This document shows, piece by piece, positions 1 to 8,512 of a stretch of DNA of 64,000 nucleotides. The notes beneath the pieces were generated by a model, which saw nothing but the letters and a program-made list of their open reading frames with translations, was not told where the DNA came from and did not search any database. The translations under genes and the position numbers were made by a program. Each line of letters begins with the position of its first letter. Positions within the stretch are counted from its first letter, which is position 1. Origin of the DNA: Amycolatopsis sulphurea (lineage in GTDB: Bacteria > Actinomycetota > Actinomycetes > Mycobacteriales > Pseudonocardiaceae); assembly GCF_002564045.1 (NCBI RefSeq), contig NZ_PDJK01000002.1, positions 5,443,605 through 5,507,604 on the forward strand, given 5' to 3'.

Positions 1-2
1 AG

Positions 3-653
3 GAGTACCTGCGCAACGGCGCCACCGTCGTCGGCCTGCACCGCCGGCCGGTCACCACCTTCGGCGGGAAGTACGTGCCGGCGCTGGCCGATCTCAGTGA
101 CCCGGCGCAGGTGCGGGCCGCGGCGGCGGGGGTGCTGCGAGAGCACCGGGTGGACATCCTGGTGAACAACGCCGGGCTCAACCTGCGGCACCCGTTCGAG
201 GATTTTCCGTTCGAGGACTGGGATCGGGTGCAGCAGCTCAACGTCAGGACCGTGGTCGAGCTGACCCAGCTGTTCGGGCGCCCGATGCTGGAACGCGGGT
301 CCGGGGTGATCGTGAACCTCGCTTCGATGCTCTCGTTCACCGGTGGGTTCACCGCGTCCGCGTACGCCGCCTCGAAGGGCGCGGTCGCCCAGTTCACCAA
401 GTCCGTCGCGAACGAGTGGGCAGGGAGGGGCGTGCGCGTCAACGCGATCGCGCCCGGCTTCATCAGCACGGAGATGAACGTCGCGCTCGTGGCGGACGAG
501 ACCCGCAATCGCCAGATTCTCGAACGCATCCCCGCGGGCCGGTGGGGATGCGCCGAGGACATCGCCGGGGCCGCGCTCTTCCTCGCCTCGGACGCGGCGG
601 GCTTCGTGCACGGCACGGTGCTGCCCGTCGACGGCGGCTACCTGGCCCGCTGA
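3..653 (+). CDS. SDR-family oxidoreductase, gluconate 5-dehydrogenase / KduD-like (5' end outside window)
   Basis: Short-chain dehydrogenase that probably oxidises or reduces a sugar acid with NAD(P). The frame is open to the window edge, so the N-terminal glycine-rich nucleotide motif is missing; an in-frame GTG at 75 is internal. Seen: the NNAG motif, the catalytic Ser in NLASM, YAASKGA (YxxxK), the N-A-I-A-PGF segment and a C-terminal VDGGY typical of classical SDRs. The next gene is an idonate-dehydrogenase-like enzyme 25 bp downstream, which fits idonate/gluconate interconversion. The KduD versus gluconate 5-dehydrogenase choice is inference. Confidence 0.85.
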   Translation, partial: EYLRNGATVVGLHRRPVTTFGGKYVPALADLSDPAQVRAAAAGVLREHRVDILVNNAGLNLRHPFEDFPFEDWDRVQQLNVRTVVELTQLFGRPMLERGSGVIVNLASMLSFTGGFTASAYAASKGAVAQFTKSVANEWAGRGVRVNAIAPGFISTEMNVALVADETRNRQILERIPAGRWGCAEDIAGAALFLASDAAGFVHGTVLPVDGGYLAR

Positions 654-678
654 ACTCCTTGCGAAAGAAGGGATTCCT

Positions 679-1713
679 GTGAAAGCAGTGGTCGTCCACG
701 GCGCGAAGGACCTGCGCGTCGACGAGGTGCCCGCCCCGCGTCCGGCGGACGATCGGGTGACGGTGCGGATCGTCTACGGCGGGATCTGCGGTTCCGACCT
801 GCACTACGCGGCCGACGGGCAGAACGGCCCGTACCGCGTGCGTGAACCGCTGGTGCTCGGGCACGAAGTGGTCGGTGTCGTCGCCGAATCCGTCGCGGGC
901 GCGCCGAAGGCGGGGACCCCGGTGGCGATCCACCCGGCGACGCCGTGCGCCCCCGCCGGGGCCGCCGGGCCGACCGGCCTGCACCTGCGGCCGGGAACCT
1001 ATCTCGGCAGTGCCTCGACCGAGCCGCACACGCAGGGCGGTTTCGCGGAGATCCTGGCCGTCCAGCCCGCGCAGCTCCGCCCGTTGCCCGAAGGACTGCC
1101 GTTGCGACGGGCCGTGCTGGCCGAGCCGTTTTCGGTGGCGCTGCACGGGATTCGGCGACTGGGGGAGCGGGTACGCGGTGCGCGCGCGTTGGTCAGCGGC
1201 GCCGGGCCGATCGGCGCGCTCGCCGTCGCCGCGCTGCGACACGCCGGAGCCGCCGAGATCGTGGCCGCTGACTTGCAGAGTTTCCCGCTGAAGATCGCGG
1301 CCGTGGTCGGTGCCGGGACGACGGTCAACCTGGCCGAAGGTGGCGAGATCGAGGAATCCGCGTTCGACGTCGTGGTCGAGGCAGCGGGCGCGGTCGCGTC
1401 CCTGGGCGCGGCCGTGACCGCCGCGCGGCCCGGCGGCGCGGTGCTGCAGCTGGGGATGCTGCCCAGTGGACCGGTGCCGGTGGCGATGTCGTCGGTGATC
1501 GCCAAGGAGCTGACCGTGTTCGGCTCACAGCGTTTCGACGTCGAGCTGGACGAGGCGATCGCGCTGCTGGCCGTCGACGAGTCGCTGGAAACCGTGGTGA
1601 GCCACGAATTCGCGCTGGACGACGCGGTGGCCGCATTCGCCTGCGCGACCGACTCGTCCCGTTCGTCGAAGACCGTGCTGCGCGTGTCCGCCGATCCGCA
1701 GCGCCAACCGTAG
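679..1713 (+). CDS. Zinc-type alcohol dehydrogenase, L-idonate 5-dehydrogenase-like
   Basis: Medium-chain dehydrogenase of 344 aa. GTG start with an AAGAAGGGA ribosome site 6-14 nt upstream. The catalytic zinc set is visible: GGICGSD with its Cys, the GHE motif near residue 60 and an AEPFSVALH segment. A Rossmann motif (SGAGPIGALA) lies near residue 170. The overall order matches L-idonate 5-dehydrogenases. The usual structural-zinc loop with four cysteines is reduced to one Cys inside a Pro/Ala/Gly-rich stretch, so the structural zinc is probably absent. It lies between an SDR and an RraA-like gene in a tight operon, which supports sugar-acid catabolism. Exact substrate unknown. Confidence 0.82.
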   Translation: MKAVVVHGAKDLRVDEVPAPRPADDRVTVRIVYGGICGSDLHYAADGQNGPYRVREPLVLGHEVVGVVAESVAGAPKAGTPVAIHPATPCAPAGAAGPTGLHLRPGTYLGSASTEPHTQGGFAEILAVQPAQLRPLPEGLPLRRAVLAEPFSVALHGIRRLGERVRGARALVSGAGPIGALAVAALRHAGAAEIVAADLQSFPLKIAAVVGAGTTVNLAEGGEIEESAFDVVVEAAGAVASLGAAVTAARPGGAVLQLGMLPSGPVPVAMSSVIAKELTVFGSQRFDVELDEAIALLAVDESLETVVSHEFALDDAVAAFACATDSSRSSKTVLRVSADPQRQP

Positions 1714-1722
1714 GGAGCACCG

Positions 1723-2400
1723 ATGATCCACGTACGCACGAAGATCGACCGGCCGTCGCCGGAGGTGGTGGCCGCGCTGGGGGAGTTCTCCGCCGCCACC
1801 ATTCACGAGGCGCAGGGCCGCAAGGGCGCGCTTTCGCACCGGTTGAAGCCGGTCGACCCGGCGATGTCGTTCTGCGGACCGGCGTTCACCGTCCAGGCGC
1901 AGGCCGGGGACAACATCATGGTCCAGGTCGGGATCTCCTACGCGCGGCCCGGGGACGTCGTCATCGTCGCCGCTGGGGAGTTCGCACAGGCCGGCGGGTT
2001 CGGGGACGTGCTCGCCACGGCGTGCCGGAGCAAGGGGCTGGCGGCGTTCGTCACCGACTCGGGGGTGCGGGACAGCGCGGACCTGAAAGCGCTCGGGTTT
2101 CCGGTGTTCTCCGGCTCGATCTGCATGGAGGGCACGGTGAAGGAGACCCTGGGGCCGATCAACCGGCCGCTCGCGGTCGGCGGGCAGATCGTGCGGCCCG
2201 GTGACATCCTGCGCGGTGATGCCGACGGCATCGTGGTGGTCGATCCCGCGGAGGCCGAAGACGTCGTCCGCCGCTGCCGGGAGCGGGAGGACCACGAGGC
2301 CGGGGTCCGCGCGGAGCACCGCCGCGGCGAGCGGACCCTGATCGAGGTGCACGGCCTCGTCGAGAAGCTCAAGGCGAAGGGTCTGGTCGTCGAAGAGTGA
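1723..2400 (+). CDS. RraA-like / HMG-CHA aldolase family protein
   Basis: 225 aa protein of the RraA-like fold. Family members act as class II pyruvate aldolases / oxaloacetate decarboxylases (4-hydroxy-4-methyl-2-oxoglutarate or 4-carboxy-4-hydroxy-2-oxoadipate aldolase), or as RNase E inhibitors. Seen: GDNIM, the GDVVIV strand, GGFGDVLA and DSGVRD (Arg-Asp metal/substrate motif) near residues 105-120, then a GDADGIVVV core. The C-terminal helix is rich in acidic and basic residues. It overlaps the next gene by 4 nt (GTGA), so translation is coupled. In this operon an aldolase role on a keto-sugar acid is more likely than RNA control, by inference. Confidence 0.8.
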   Translation: MIHVRTKIDRPSPEVVAALGEFSAATIHEAQGRKGALSHRLKPVDPAMSFCGPAFTVQAQAGDNIMVQVGISYARPGDVVIVAAGEFAQAGGFGDVLATACRSKGLAAFVTDSGVRDSADLKALGFPVFSGSICMEGTVKETLGPINRPLAVGGQIVRPGDILRGDADGIVVVDPAEAEDVVRRCREREDHEAGVRAEHRRGERTLIEVHGLVEKLKAKGLVVEE

Positions 2401-3245
2401 GCACACCGGTGGTGGGGGTGATCGGCCTCGGCCCGATGGGCGCGCCGGTCGCCGGGCACATCGCCCGAGCCGGATTCCCGGTGCGGGTGTGGAACCGCAC
2501 TCGTGCGAAGGCCGCGGCGTTCGCCGCCGCCGGCCATCCGGCGGACCTGAGCGCCGAGGTGGTGCTGTCCGCTCTCCCGGACGTCGACCACCTGGAACGG
2601 ATCGCGCCCGACTCGGTGCTCGGCACCTGGGCGAGCCGGGGCACCACGCACCTGGTGGTCCTCAGCACGACGTCCCCGGACAAGGTCCGAGACCTGGCGG
2701 CCCGGCTCACCAGGTTCGGCATCGCGGTCGTCGACGCCCCGATGAGCGGCGGCGACGCCGGGGCGCGGGCGGGCACCCTGAGCCTGATGGTCGGCGGCGC
2801 TGCGGAGGATGTCGCCGTGGTGGAGCCGGTTCTGCGGACCTTTTCGTCCACTGTGGAGCATATGGGGCCGGTCGGCGCGGGCACGGCGGCGAAGCTGTGC
2901 AACCAGATCGTCGTGGCCACAACGCTCGTCGGGCTCGCCGAATCGCTGGACCTGGCGCAGCGCGCCGGGCTGTCCGGGCCACAGCTGGTTCGCGTGCTCG
3001 AAGGCGGTCTGGCGTCGAGCGCGGTGCTGGACGCGAAGGCGGCGAAGATCCTGCACCGCGAGTACAGCCTGGGCGGGAGCACGGACAACCAGGTCAAGGA
3101 CCTTCGCTACGCCGTCGCCCTGGCCGATCGCCTCGGCGCCCGGCTGACCCAGACCCGCGAGGCGGCGGCGCTGTTCGAGGAGACCGTCCGAAGTGGACTC
3201 GGTGGGGCTGATCACTCGGCGGTCTTCGAGACGGTGAGGCTGTGA
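2397..3245 (+). CDS. NAD(P)-dependent beta-hydroxyacid dehydrogenase (HIBADH / tartronate semialdehyde reductase-like)
   Basis: 282 aa 3-hydroxyisobutyrate dehydrogenase-family enzyme. An N-terminal Rossmann motif IGLGPMGAPVAGH is at residues 9-21, the substrate segment DAPMSGGDAGA near 115, and the catalytic-Lys region GTAAKLCNQ near 165. GTG start overlapping the previous stop. It would reduce or oxidise a small beta-hydroxyacid released by the upstream aldolase, for example tartronate semialdehyde to glycerate (inference). Its stop codon sits at the first bases of a palindromic repeat, so the 3' end of the gene has been touched by that repeat. Confidence 0.82.
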   Translation: MSTPVVGVIGLGPMGAPVAGHIARAGFPVRVWNRTRAKAAAFAAAGHPADLSAEVVLSALPDVDHLERIAPDSVLGTWASRGTTHLVVLSTTSPDKVRDLAARLTRFGIAVVDAPMSGGDAGARAGTLSLMVGGAAEDVAVVEPVLRTFSSTVEHMGPVGAGTAAKLCNQIVVATTLVGLAESLDLAQRAGLSGPQLVRVLEGGLASSAVLDAKAAKILHREYSLGGSTDNQVKDLRYAVALADRLGARLTQTREAAALFEETVRSGLGGADHSAVFETVRL

Positions 3246-3383
3246 AGGGACCCTTCACGGACTCTGAGTCTGTGAAGGGACCCTTCACGGACCCGAAACC
3301 GGTCCGGCGTACGCCACGAGGTGGTCGCACACACCTCCGCATCGCCCGCTGCCGGGCCCCCGGCCAACTTTGCCGGAACCCTG
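3242..3383. repeat. MITE-like repeat, copy 1 (left end missing)
   Basis: Two 17-nt palindromes of the form GTGAAGGGACCCTTCAC lie in tandem at 3244-3291, followed by the same internal segment as in the other copies and ending in ACTTTGCCGGAACCCTG (3367-3383), the right inverted terminus with one change. No matching left terminus is seen, so this copy is truncated at the end of the preceding gene. The palindromes could also terminate transcription of the sugar-acid operon. Confidence 0.75.
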
Positions 3384-3726
3384 GACGCTGTCCGAAGATC
3401 GATATCCGTGCACGCCGCCCGTCTGATCCCGGGTGGCTCGGCGGGACGGGTGCACCGTCCGGAGTGGACCTCGGGGTGGCCGGTCACTAGGTGGTCCAGG
3501 TGCCGTGGTCCGCGGCCTCGTATCCGCGCTGCCCGTCTGTGACTGGTTCTCCGAGACTTGGGCACTGTCCGGAGTGGACCTTTCGGCTGGCTGGTCGGCT
3601 GGTGGTCTAAGGTGCCGTGGTCTGCGGACTCGGCATCCGTGCGCGCCGCTCGCCGGCCTGTGACGACTTCGGCTGGCGCTGCGGAACAAGAGAAACGTCC
3701 AAAATGGACTATGTGCACTCCGCTGT
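3384..3726. repeat. Degenerate ~105-bp tandem repeats built on GTCCGGAGTGGAC
   Basis: No gene is seen between the repeat copy and the LysR stop. The stretch holds two related units (about 3460-3545 and 3565-3665) sharing GTCCGGAGTGGACCT, GGTGCCGTGGTC and a CCGCGCTG/GTGCGCGCC segment, plus weaker versions at 3386 and 3697. The same core occurs in the preceding gene (3187) and near 11090 and 63775. It looks like a decayed short-repeat family. Function unknown. Confidence 0.5.
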
Positions 3727-4671
3727 CTACGAGCCGCCGTCCGTCGACCGATACCCGCGTACGCCACCTTCCTGAACCTCGGCCACCAGCCCGCGCAACA
3801 CCCCCGCCACGACCTCCGCCGGTTCCGACAGGGGCTGCACCTCGGAGGTGCACAACGCCATCCCGGTCCGCATCCGCGCGTCGCTGAACCGGTACGCGCG
3901 CACCTCGTCCGGCGCGAAATACGCCCGGACCGCCGACAGGGGCAGGATCGTCGCGCCCAGCCCGGCCACGACCGCTTCCCTCAGCACCATGCTCGGCTCG
4001 ATCTCCGCGGCGATCGAGCAGTGCAGCCCGGCCGTGTGGAAGGCGGCGTCGGTGATCCGCCGCACCGTGTGCACCTCACTGGGCAGCAGGAAGTCCAGCG
4101 CGGCCGCCTGCCGCAGCGTGACCTCGTCGCCCCGCGGCGTCACCCGCGGCGCCCGCGCGCCGGTGATCAGGTGGAAATCCTCCTCCACCATCCGCTCGAA
4201 CGCGACGCCCTTCACGTGGCCGGGGTCGTAGATCAGGGCCATGTCGACCTGCCCCAGCAGCACGGCCTGGCTCATCACCACAGTCAGGTTCTGGATCAGC
4301 TGCAGCTGGATGGCCGGGAACCGCCCCCGCACCGCACGCAGCAGCGGGATGGCCACGCCCGAGGCCATGCTGTAGGACGCGAGCCCGACCGTGACCAGCC
4401 CGGCCGGCGAGCCGCCGCCGTCGCGCAGGTCGATGCGCGCGGCCTTCTCCAGCCGCAGGATCCCTTGCGCGTAGCGGTAGAGCGACCGGCCCGGCCCGGT
4501 CACCGTGACGCCGCGCCCGGTGCGTTCGAGCAGGCGCGTCCGGAACTCGCTCTCCAGCCCCGAGATGTGCTGGCTCAGCGCGGACTGCGTGATGTGCAGT
4601 GATTCCGCGGCCCGGGTGATGTTCCCGATGTCGACCACCCGCACGAAGTAGCCGAGCCTGCGCGTGTCCAT
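3727..4671 (-). CDS. LysR-family transcriptional regulator
   Basis: 314 aa when started at the ATG (4669-4671) that gives MDTRRLGYF, the usual LysR N-terminus; a longer open frame runs to 5169 but would cross the promoter region and the next gene. A helix-turn-helix lies at residues 18-45 (AAESLHITQSALSQHISGLE). The C-terminal part is the periplasmic-binding-like effector domain. It is divergent from pxpA and so is the likely regulator of the 5-oxoprolinase operon. The intergenic T-N11-A site supports this. Confidence 0.9.
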   Translation of the reverse strand: MDTRRLGYFVRVVDIGNITRAAESLHITQSALSQHISGLESEFRTRLLERTGRGVTVTGPGRSLYRYAQGILRLEKAARIDLRDGGGSPAGLVTVGLASYSMASGVAIPLLRAVRGRFPAIQLQLIQNLTVVMSQAVLLGQVDMALIYDPGHVKGVAFERMVEEDFHLITGARAPRVTPRGDEVTLRQAAALDFLLPSEVHTVRRITDAAFHTAGLHCSIAAEIEPSMVLREAVVAGLGATILPLSAVRAYFAPDEVRAYRFSDARMRTGMALCTSEVQPLSEPAEVVAGVLRGLVAEVQEGGVRGYRSTDGGS

Positions 4672-4693
4672 TGTCCCTCCCGGCGGAGATCCC

Positions 4694-4708
4694 ATCGGCA
4701 AACCCGAT
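4694..4708. promoter_or_regulatory. Candidate LysR operator (ATC-N9-GAT)
   Basis: ATCGGCAAACCCGAT is a perfect LysR-type box (T-N11-A with inverted ATC/GAT arms), 23-37 nt upstream of the LysR start in the shared promoter region. It is preceded by C and followed by G, extending the arms to CATCGG/CCGATG. Placement suggests autoregulation and control of pxpA. Confidence 0.55.
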
Positions 4709-4775
4709 GAGGCCATGGCCCTTCCTGATGAGGCTTCGCCCCGGTCCGCGCCGGAACTACCGTCTCGCTGGAGAA

Positions 4776-4789
4776 CATAACCCGTTATG
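4776..4789. promoter_or_regulatory. Perfect palindrome in the pxpA leader
   Basis: CATAACCCGTTATG has six-base arms around CC and lies immediately upstream of the chosen pxpA start. It is AT-rich against a GC-rich background, so it is a plausible protein-binding site or part of the -10 region. Confidence 0.4.
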
Positions 4790-4804
4790 GGGGAAGGAGT
4801 CCCG

Positions 4805-5587
4805 ATGGTGCCTGCGGTCGATCTGGTGGCCGATCTCGGCGAGAGCTTCGGCGCGTACACCATGGGTGACGACGCCGCGCTGCTGGACCTGCTGACGTCC
4901 GCGAACGTCGCGTGCGGGTTCCACGCGGGTGATCCTCGCGTAATGGACACGACGGTGCGTGCCTGCGTCGAGCGCGGCGTCCGGGTCGGCGCCCACCCCA
5001 GTTTCCCGGACCTCGCCGGCTTCGGCCGCCGGGCGATGGACCTGACGGAGAACGAGGTCCGCACGGACGTGCTGTACCAGCTCGGCGCGCTGTCGGCGTT
5101 CACCCGGGCGCACGGCACGCGCGTCGCGCACCTCGCGCCGCACGGCAAGCTCGGCAACCTCGTGGTCACGCGGCGTGACTACGCCCGCGCGGTGGCCGAC
5201 GCCGTGGAGGCGTTCGACCCGGAGATCGTGATCTTGCTGCAGGAGGGCGAGCTGGCGGCGGAGTGCCGGGCCCGCGGGCTGCGGATGGCGATGGTCGGCC
5301 TGGCCGACCGCGCCTATGAGGACGACGGCACGCTCGTGCCGCGCTCCGAGCCCGGTGCCGTCCTGTCCGACCCCGACGAGGTCACCGCCCGGACCGTCCG
5401 CATGGTCACCGAGGGCGTGCTGACCAGCCGGCACGGCCGTGACCTGCCGGTGCGTACCGACTGCGTGCAGCTGCACGGCGACGGGCCGGAGGCGCTGCGG
5501 CTGGCCACCCGCATCCGCGCCGAGCTGCAGGCGGCCGGGGTCCGGCTGGCGCCGCTGGACCAGGTGCTGGACGCACCCGCCGCATGA
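4805..5587 (+). CDS. pxpA: 5-oxoprolinase subunit PxpA (LamB/YcsF family)
   Basis: 260 aa subunit of the ATP-dependent 5-oxoprolinase that opens 5-oxoproline to glutamate with PxpB and PxpC. Seen: DLGESFG near the N-terminus, ANVACGFHAGDP, the GAHPSFPD metal-site-like motif, APHGKLGN and a C-terminal LHGDGP. Start chosen at ATG 4805 because GGAAGGAG ends 5 nt upstream; the ATG at 4787 has no ribosome site. The normal Asn before DLGE is replaced (VADLGE). It overlaps pxpB by 4 nt (ATGA). Confidence 0.93.
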   Translation: MVPAVDLVADLGESFGAYTMGDDAALLDLLTSANVACGFHAGDPRVMDTTVRACVERGVRVGAHPSFPDLAGFGRRAMDLTENEVRTDVLYQLGALSAFTRAHGTRVAHLAPHGKLGNLVVTRRDYARAVADAVEAFDPEIVILLQEGELAAECRARGLRMAMVGLADRAYEDDGTLVPRSEPGAVLSDPDEVTARTVRMVTEGVLTSRHGRDLPVRTDCVQLHGDGPEALRLATRIRAELQAAGVRLAPLDQVLDAPAA

Positions 5588-6306
5588 CGGGTGTCCGGAC
5601 CGCGGCGAAGCTCGACGTCTCTCCGTGCGGCGACGCGGCCGTCCGCATCACCGTCGACGGCGCGGGCACCGAGGAGGTGTGGGGCACCGTGCATCACCTC
5701 GCACGGCGCCTCAACGACGGTGAGGTGCCCGGAGTGCTCTCGGCCGTGCCCACCTACGACGCGGTCCTGGTCGAGTTCGATCCGTGCGTGACCACTGCGG
5801 ACACGGTGATGTTCCAGCTGCTGTCCTGGGAAGCGCCCGACGCGCTGGCGCCACTGCCGTCGCGCGTGCTCGACGTTCCGGTGCTCTTCGGCGGCGAGGC
5901 GGGGCCGGACCTGATGTGGGTAGCCGAGGTCGTCGGGCTCCCGGCAACTCGCGTTGTCGAGCTGATGTGCGAGACAGAGCTGTTGATCCGGTGTCTCGGT
6001 GGCCCGGCCGCATCGGCGATGACCGACGGCCCGGACTTCGGCGAGCCCGTGCCACGCCTGGCCACGCCGCGGTTGCGCGTCCCGCCGGGCGCGGTGTCGC
6101 TGGCTGGGCGGCAGGCGGTGCTCGGCCCGGTCGCCGCGCCCAGCGGCTGGCGGCAGATCGGCCGGACTCCGCTCACCGTGCTGCAGACCGACACCGAAGC
6201 AGTCGTGCCCTACCGGCCCGGTGACCGGCTTCGCTACTACGCGATCGACGAAGCCACGTACGCGCGCCTGCGCGGCCAACCGATGCGGTACCGGGCTGAT
6301 GACTGA
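5584..6306 (+). CDS. pxpB: 5-oxoprolinase subunit PxpB (allophanate hydrolase subunit 1 / KipI-like)
   Basis: 240 aa. The AHS1 domain covers the protein: SPCGDAAVRI at the start, the VEFDP strand, a DVPVLFGGEAGPDL segment (normally YGGE.GPDL) and the C-terminal GWRQIGRTP followed by YRPGDRLRYY. Known family role: forms a heteromer with PxpC. ATGA overlap with pxpA upstream and an 8-nt overlap with pxpC downstream. The central GFxPGF-type motif is poorly conserved, so this is a divergent member. Confidence 0.9.
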   Translation: MTGVRTAAKLDVSPCGDAAVRITVDGAGTEEVWGTVHHLARRLNDGEVPGVLSAVPTYDAVLVEFDPCVTTADTVMFQLLSWEAPDALAPLPSRVLDVPVLFGGEAGPDLMWVAEVVGLPATRVVELMCETELLIRCLGGPAASAMTDGPDFGEPVPRLATPRLRVPPGAVSLAGRQAVLGPVAAPSGWRQIGRTPLTVLQTDTEAVVPYRPGDRLRYYAIDEATYARLRGQPMRYRADD

Positions 6307-7282
6307 GCGTCCCCGCCTCCTCGTCGACGCAGCCCGCGCTTGCGTGGTCACCGACCTTGGCCGCACCGCGGGACCTGCCCGTGGCCTGGCGATCAACGGC
6401 GCGCTCGACCAGTTCGCGGCCCGCGCGGCCAACGCACTGGCCGCCAATGTCCCGAACGATCCGCTGCTTGAGGCCACCGGATTCGGCGTGACCTTCCGGC
6501 CCACCCACGACGTCCTGATCGCCGTCACCGGCGCGCCCGCACAGCCCTCGATCGACGGCCGCCCGCACCCCGCGTGGTCGCCGCTGTCGGTGCGCGCCGG
6601 CCAGACCGTCCACGTCGGGGTGTCCGAGGCCGGGCTGCGGGCGTACGTGGCCGTCCACGGCGGGTTCGCGGTGCCGAGCCTGCTGGGCAGCGTCGCTCCG
6701 GATTCGATGATCGGATTCGGCACCGAAGCCGTGCCCGGCACCGGACTTCCGCTGCTGCGGTCCCGGCCGCCGCTGGTCAACCCGGTTTTCGGGGCCACGA
6801 TCTTCCACTTCGGCGTGCCACGGCAGCCCCGGGTGCCGACCGTGCTGGACGTGATCGATGGGCCGGATGCGGGCGAATTCGGCGACGAGCTGGAGAAGCT
6901 GTTCGCCTCGCCGTACTGCGTCACGCCGCGGATCAACCACGTCGGCATGCGGGTGGCCGGACCGGTGCCGCAGCGTTCGGTCACCGGGGAGGTGCTCTCT
7001 CGCGGCGTGCCGGTCGGGGCGATCGAGGCGCCTGCCGGTGACGAGCTGCTGGTGCTGATGCGGGGCCGGGGTATCACCGCGGGTTACCCGGTGCTCGCCG
7101 TGCTCACCTCGGCCGCCCAGGACGTCGCCGGGCAGTTGCGGCCCGGCCAGCGGATCCGTTTCCGCCGCACCACGGCCGCCGCCGCGACGGCCGTCCATCT
7201 CGAACGACGGCGGCAGCTCGACCGGATCGCGACCCGTGCGCGGTCCGCCTTCGCTGCTCACGCATTTTTCACGAAAGGATAG
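6299..7282 (+). CDS. pxpC: 5-oxoprolinase subunit PxpC (allophanate hydrolase subunit 2 / KipA-like)
   Basis: 327 aa AHS2 domain. Start chosen at the ATG inside the pxpB stop (6299), giving MTERPRLLVD; the open frame extends to 6221 but that part is only pxpB read out of frame. Seen: TDLGRTAGPARGLAINGALD near residue 20, a GVSEAGLRAYVAVHGG block, HVGMRVAGP and GEVLSRGVPVGAIEAP. Completes the 5-oxoprolinase with PxpA and PxpB. Six bases separate it from the aminotransferase gene. Confidence 0.92.
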   Translation: MTERPRLLVDAARACVVTDLGRTAGPARGLAINGALDQFAARAANALAANVPNDPLLEATGFGVTFRPTHDVLIAVTGAPAQPSIDGRPHPAWSPLSVRAGQTVHVGVSEAGLRAYVAVHGGFAVPSLLGSVAPDSMIGFGTEAVPGTGLPLLRSRPPLVNPVFGATIFHFGVPRQPRVPTVLDVIDGPDAGEFGDELEKLFASPYCVTPRINHVGMRVAGPVPQRSVTGEVLSRGVPVGAIEAPAGDELLVLMRGRGITAGYPVLAVLTSAAQDVAGQLRPGQRIRFRRTTAAAATAVHLERRRQLDRIATRARSAFAAHAFFTKG

Positions 7283-7288
7283 GGAGCC

Positions 7289-8512
7289 ATGACCGTTACC
7301 GAGACGCCGCTGCTGGCCGAGCGGATGTCGTGGGTCGAAGAAAGTCCCAGCTCGCGCGTCGCCGACCGGGTGCGTGCCTTCCAGGCGGCCGGAAAACCGG
7401 TGCTCCCGCTGACCATCGGCGAGCCCGATTTCGACACCCCCGAGCACGTGAAGGAGGCCGCGATCGCGGCAATCCGGGCAGGGGAGACGAAATACACCTC
7501 GGCCACCGGCACTCCCGCGTTGCAGACCGCGATCCGGGCGCGGCTGGCGCGCAAGACCGGCCAGTCCTATGGCCCCGGCGAGATCGCGCTGGGCGGTGGC
7601 GCGAAACAGCTGATCTTCCTGGCGTTCCTCGCCACGCTCGACGCGGGCGACGAGGTGATCGTGCCCGCCCCGCACTGGGTGTCCTATCCGGACATGGTGG
7701 CCCTCAACGGCGGCCGCCCCGTACTCGTCGCGGCGGGCGCGGACACCGGGTACAAGCTCACCCCCGGGCCGCTGCGCGGCGCCGTCACCGACCGGACCAA
7801 GTGGCTCGTGCTCAACACCCCGAACAATCCCACCGGCGCCGTGTATAGCCGCGACGAACTGGCCGCGCTCGCCGAGGTGTTGCGCGAGTATCCACGGATT
7901 TCCGTGCTGTGCGACGAAATCTATGACGAGATCAACTTCGGCACCGAGCCCGTGCCGAGCCTGGTGTCCGTCGCGCCCGACCTGCGGGAGCGGATCTTCC
8001 TGGCCAACGGCGTGTCGAAGGCCTACGCGATGACCGGGTGGCGGATCGGCTACGCGGCCGGCTCGGCGACGTTGTGCGCGGCGATCTCCACGCTCCAGTC
8101 GCAGAGTTCGTCGTGCCCGTCCTCGGTCAGCCAGGCCGCCGCGGCCGCCGCCCTGGACGGGGACCAGTCGTTCATCACCGAAACCGTCGGGGTGTACGTC
8201 GAACGCCGGGAGCTGCTCGTGTCCGGTCTCGCAGCGATCGACGGGCTTCGCCCGGTCCGTCCGGACGGCGGATTCTACGTCTGGACCGACGCGTCCCGGC
8301 TGATCGGCGCGATCACGCCCGAGGGACGGCGTATCGCCACCGACGCGGATCTGGCCGAGCATTTCCTGGAAACCTCCGGGGTCGTGGTGATCACCGGGGA
8401 GTCCTACGGCTGCCCCGGTCACTTCCGGGCGAGTTTCGCCCTGGATTCGGAGACCATTCGGAAAGCCGTTTCCGGGCTGGCTTCGGCGGTTTCCGTACTG
8501 CGTTTCGCATGA
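7289..8512 (+). CDS. Class I/II pyridoxal-phosphate aminotransferase (aspartate aminotransferase-like)
   Basis: 407 aa fold-type I aminotransferase. Seen: TIGEPDFDTPEHV substrate segment, LNTPNNPTGAVY, CDEIYDEI, and SKAYAMTGWRIGY holding the PLP Lys and phosphate-binding Arg. ATG start with AGGATAGGGAG just upstream. Being in the 5-oxoprolinase operon, it probably moves the amino group of the glutamate formed, or acts on an amino acid that yields 5-oxoproline (inference). Length and motifs are normal for prokaryotic AspC-type enzymes. Confidence 0.9.
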   Translation: MTVTETPLLAERMSWVEESPSSRVADRVRAFQAAGKPVLPLTIGEPDFDTPEHVKEAAIAAIRAGETKYTSATGTPALQTAIRARLARKTGQSYGPGEIALGGGAKQLIFLAFLATLDAGDEVIVPAPHWVSYPDMVALNGGRPVLVAAGADTGYKLTPGPLRGAVTDRTKWLVLNTPNNPTGAVYSRDELAALAEVLREYPRISVLCDEIYDEINFGTEPVPSLVSVAPDLRERIFLANGVSKAYAMTGWRIGYAAGSATLCAAISTLQSQSSSCPSSVSQAAAAAALDGDQSFITETVGVYVERRELLVSGLAAIDGLRPVRPDGGFYVWTDASRLIGAITPEGRRIATDADLAEHFLETSGVVVITGESYGCPGHFRASFALDSETIRKAVSGLASAVSVLRFA

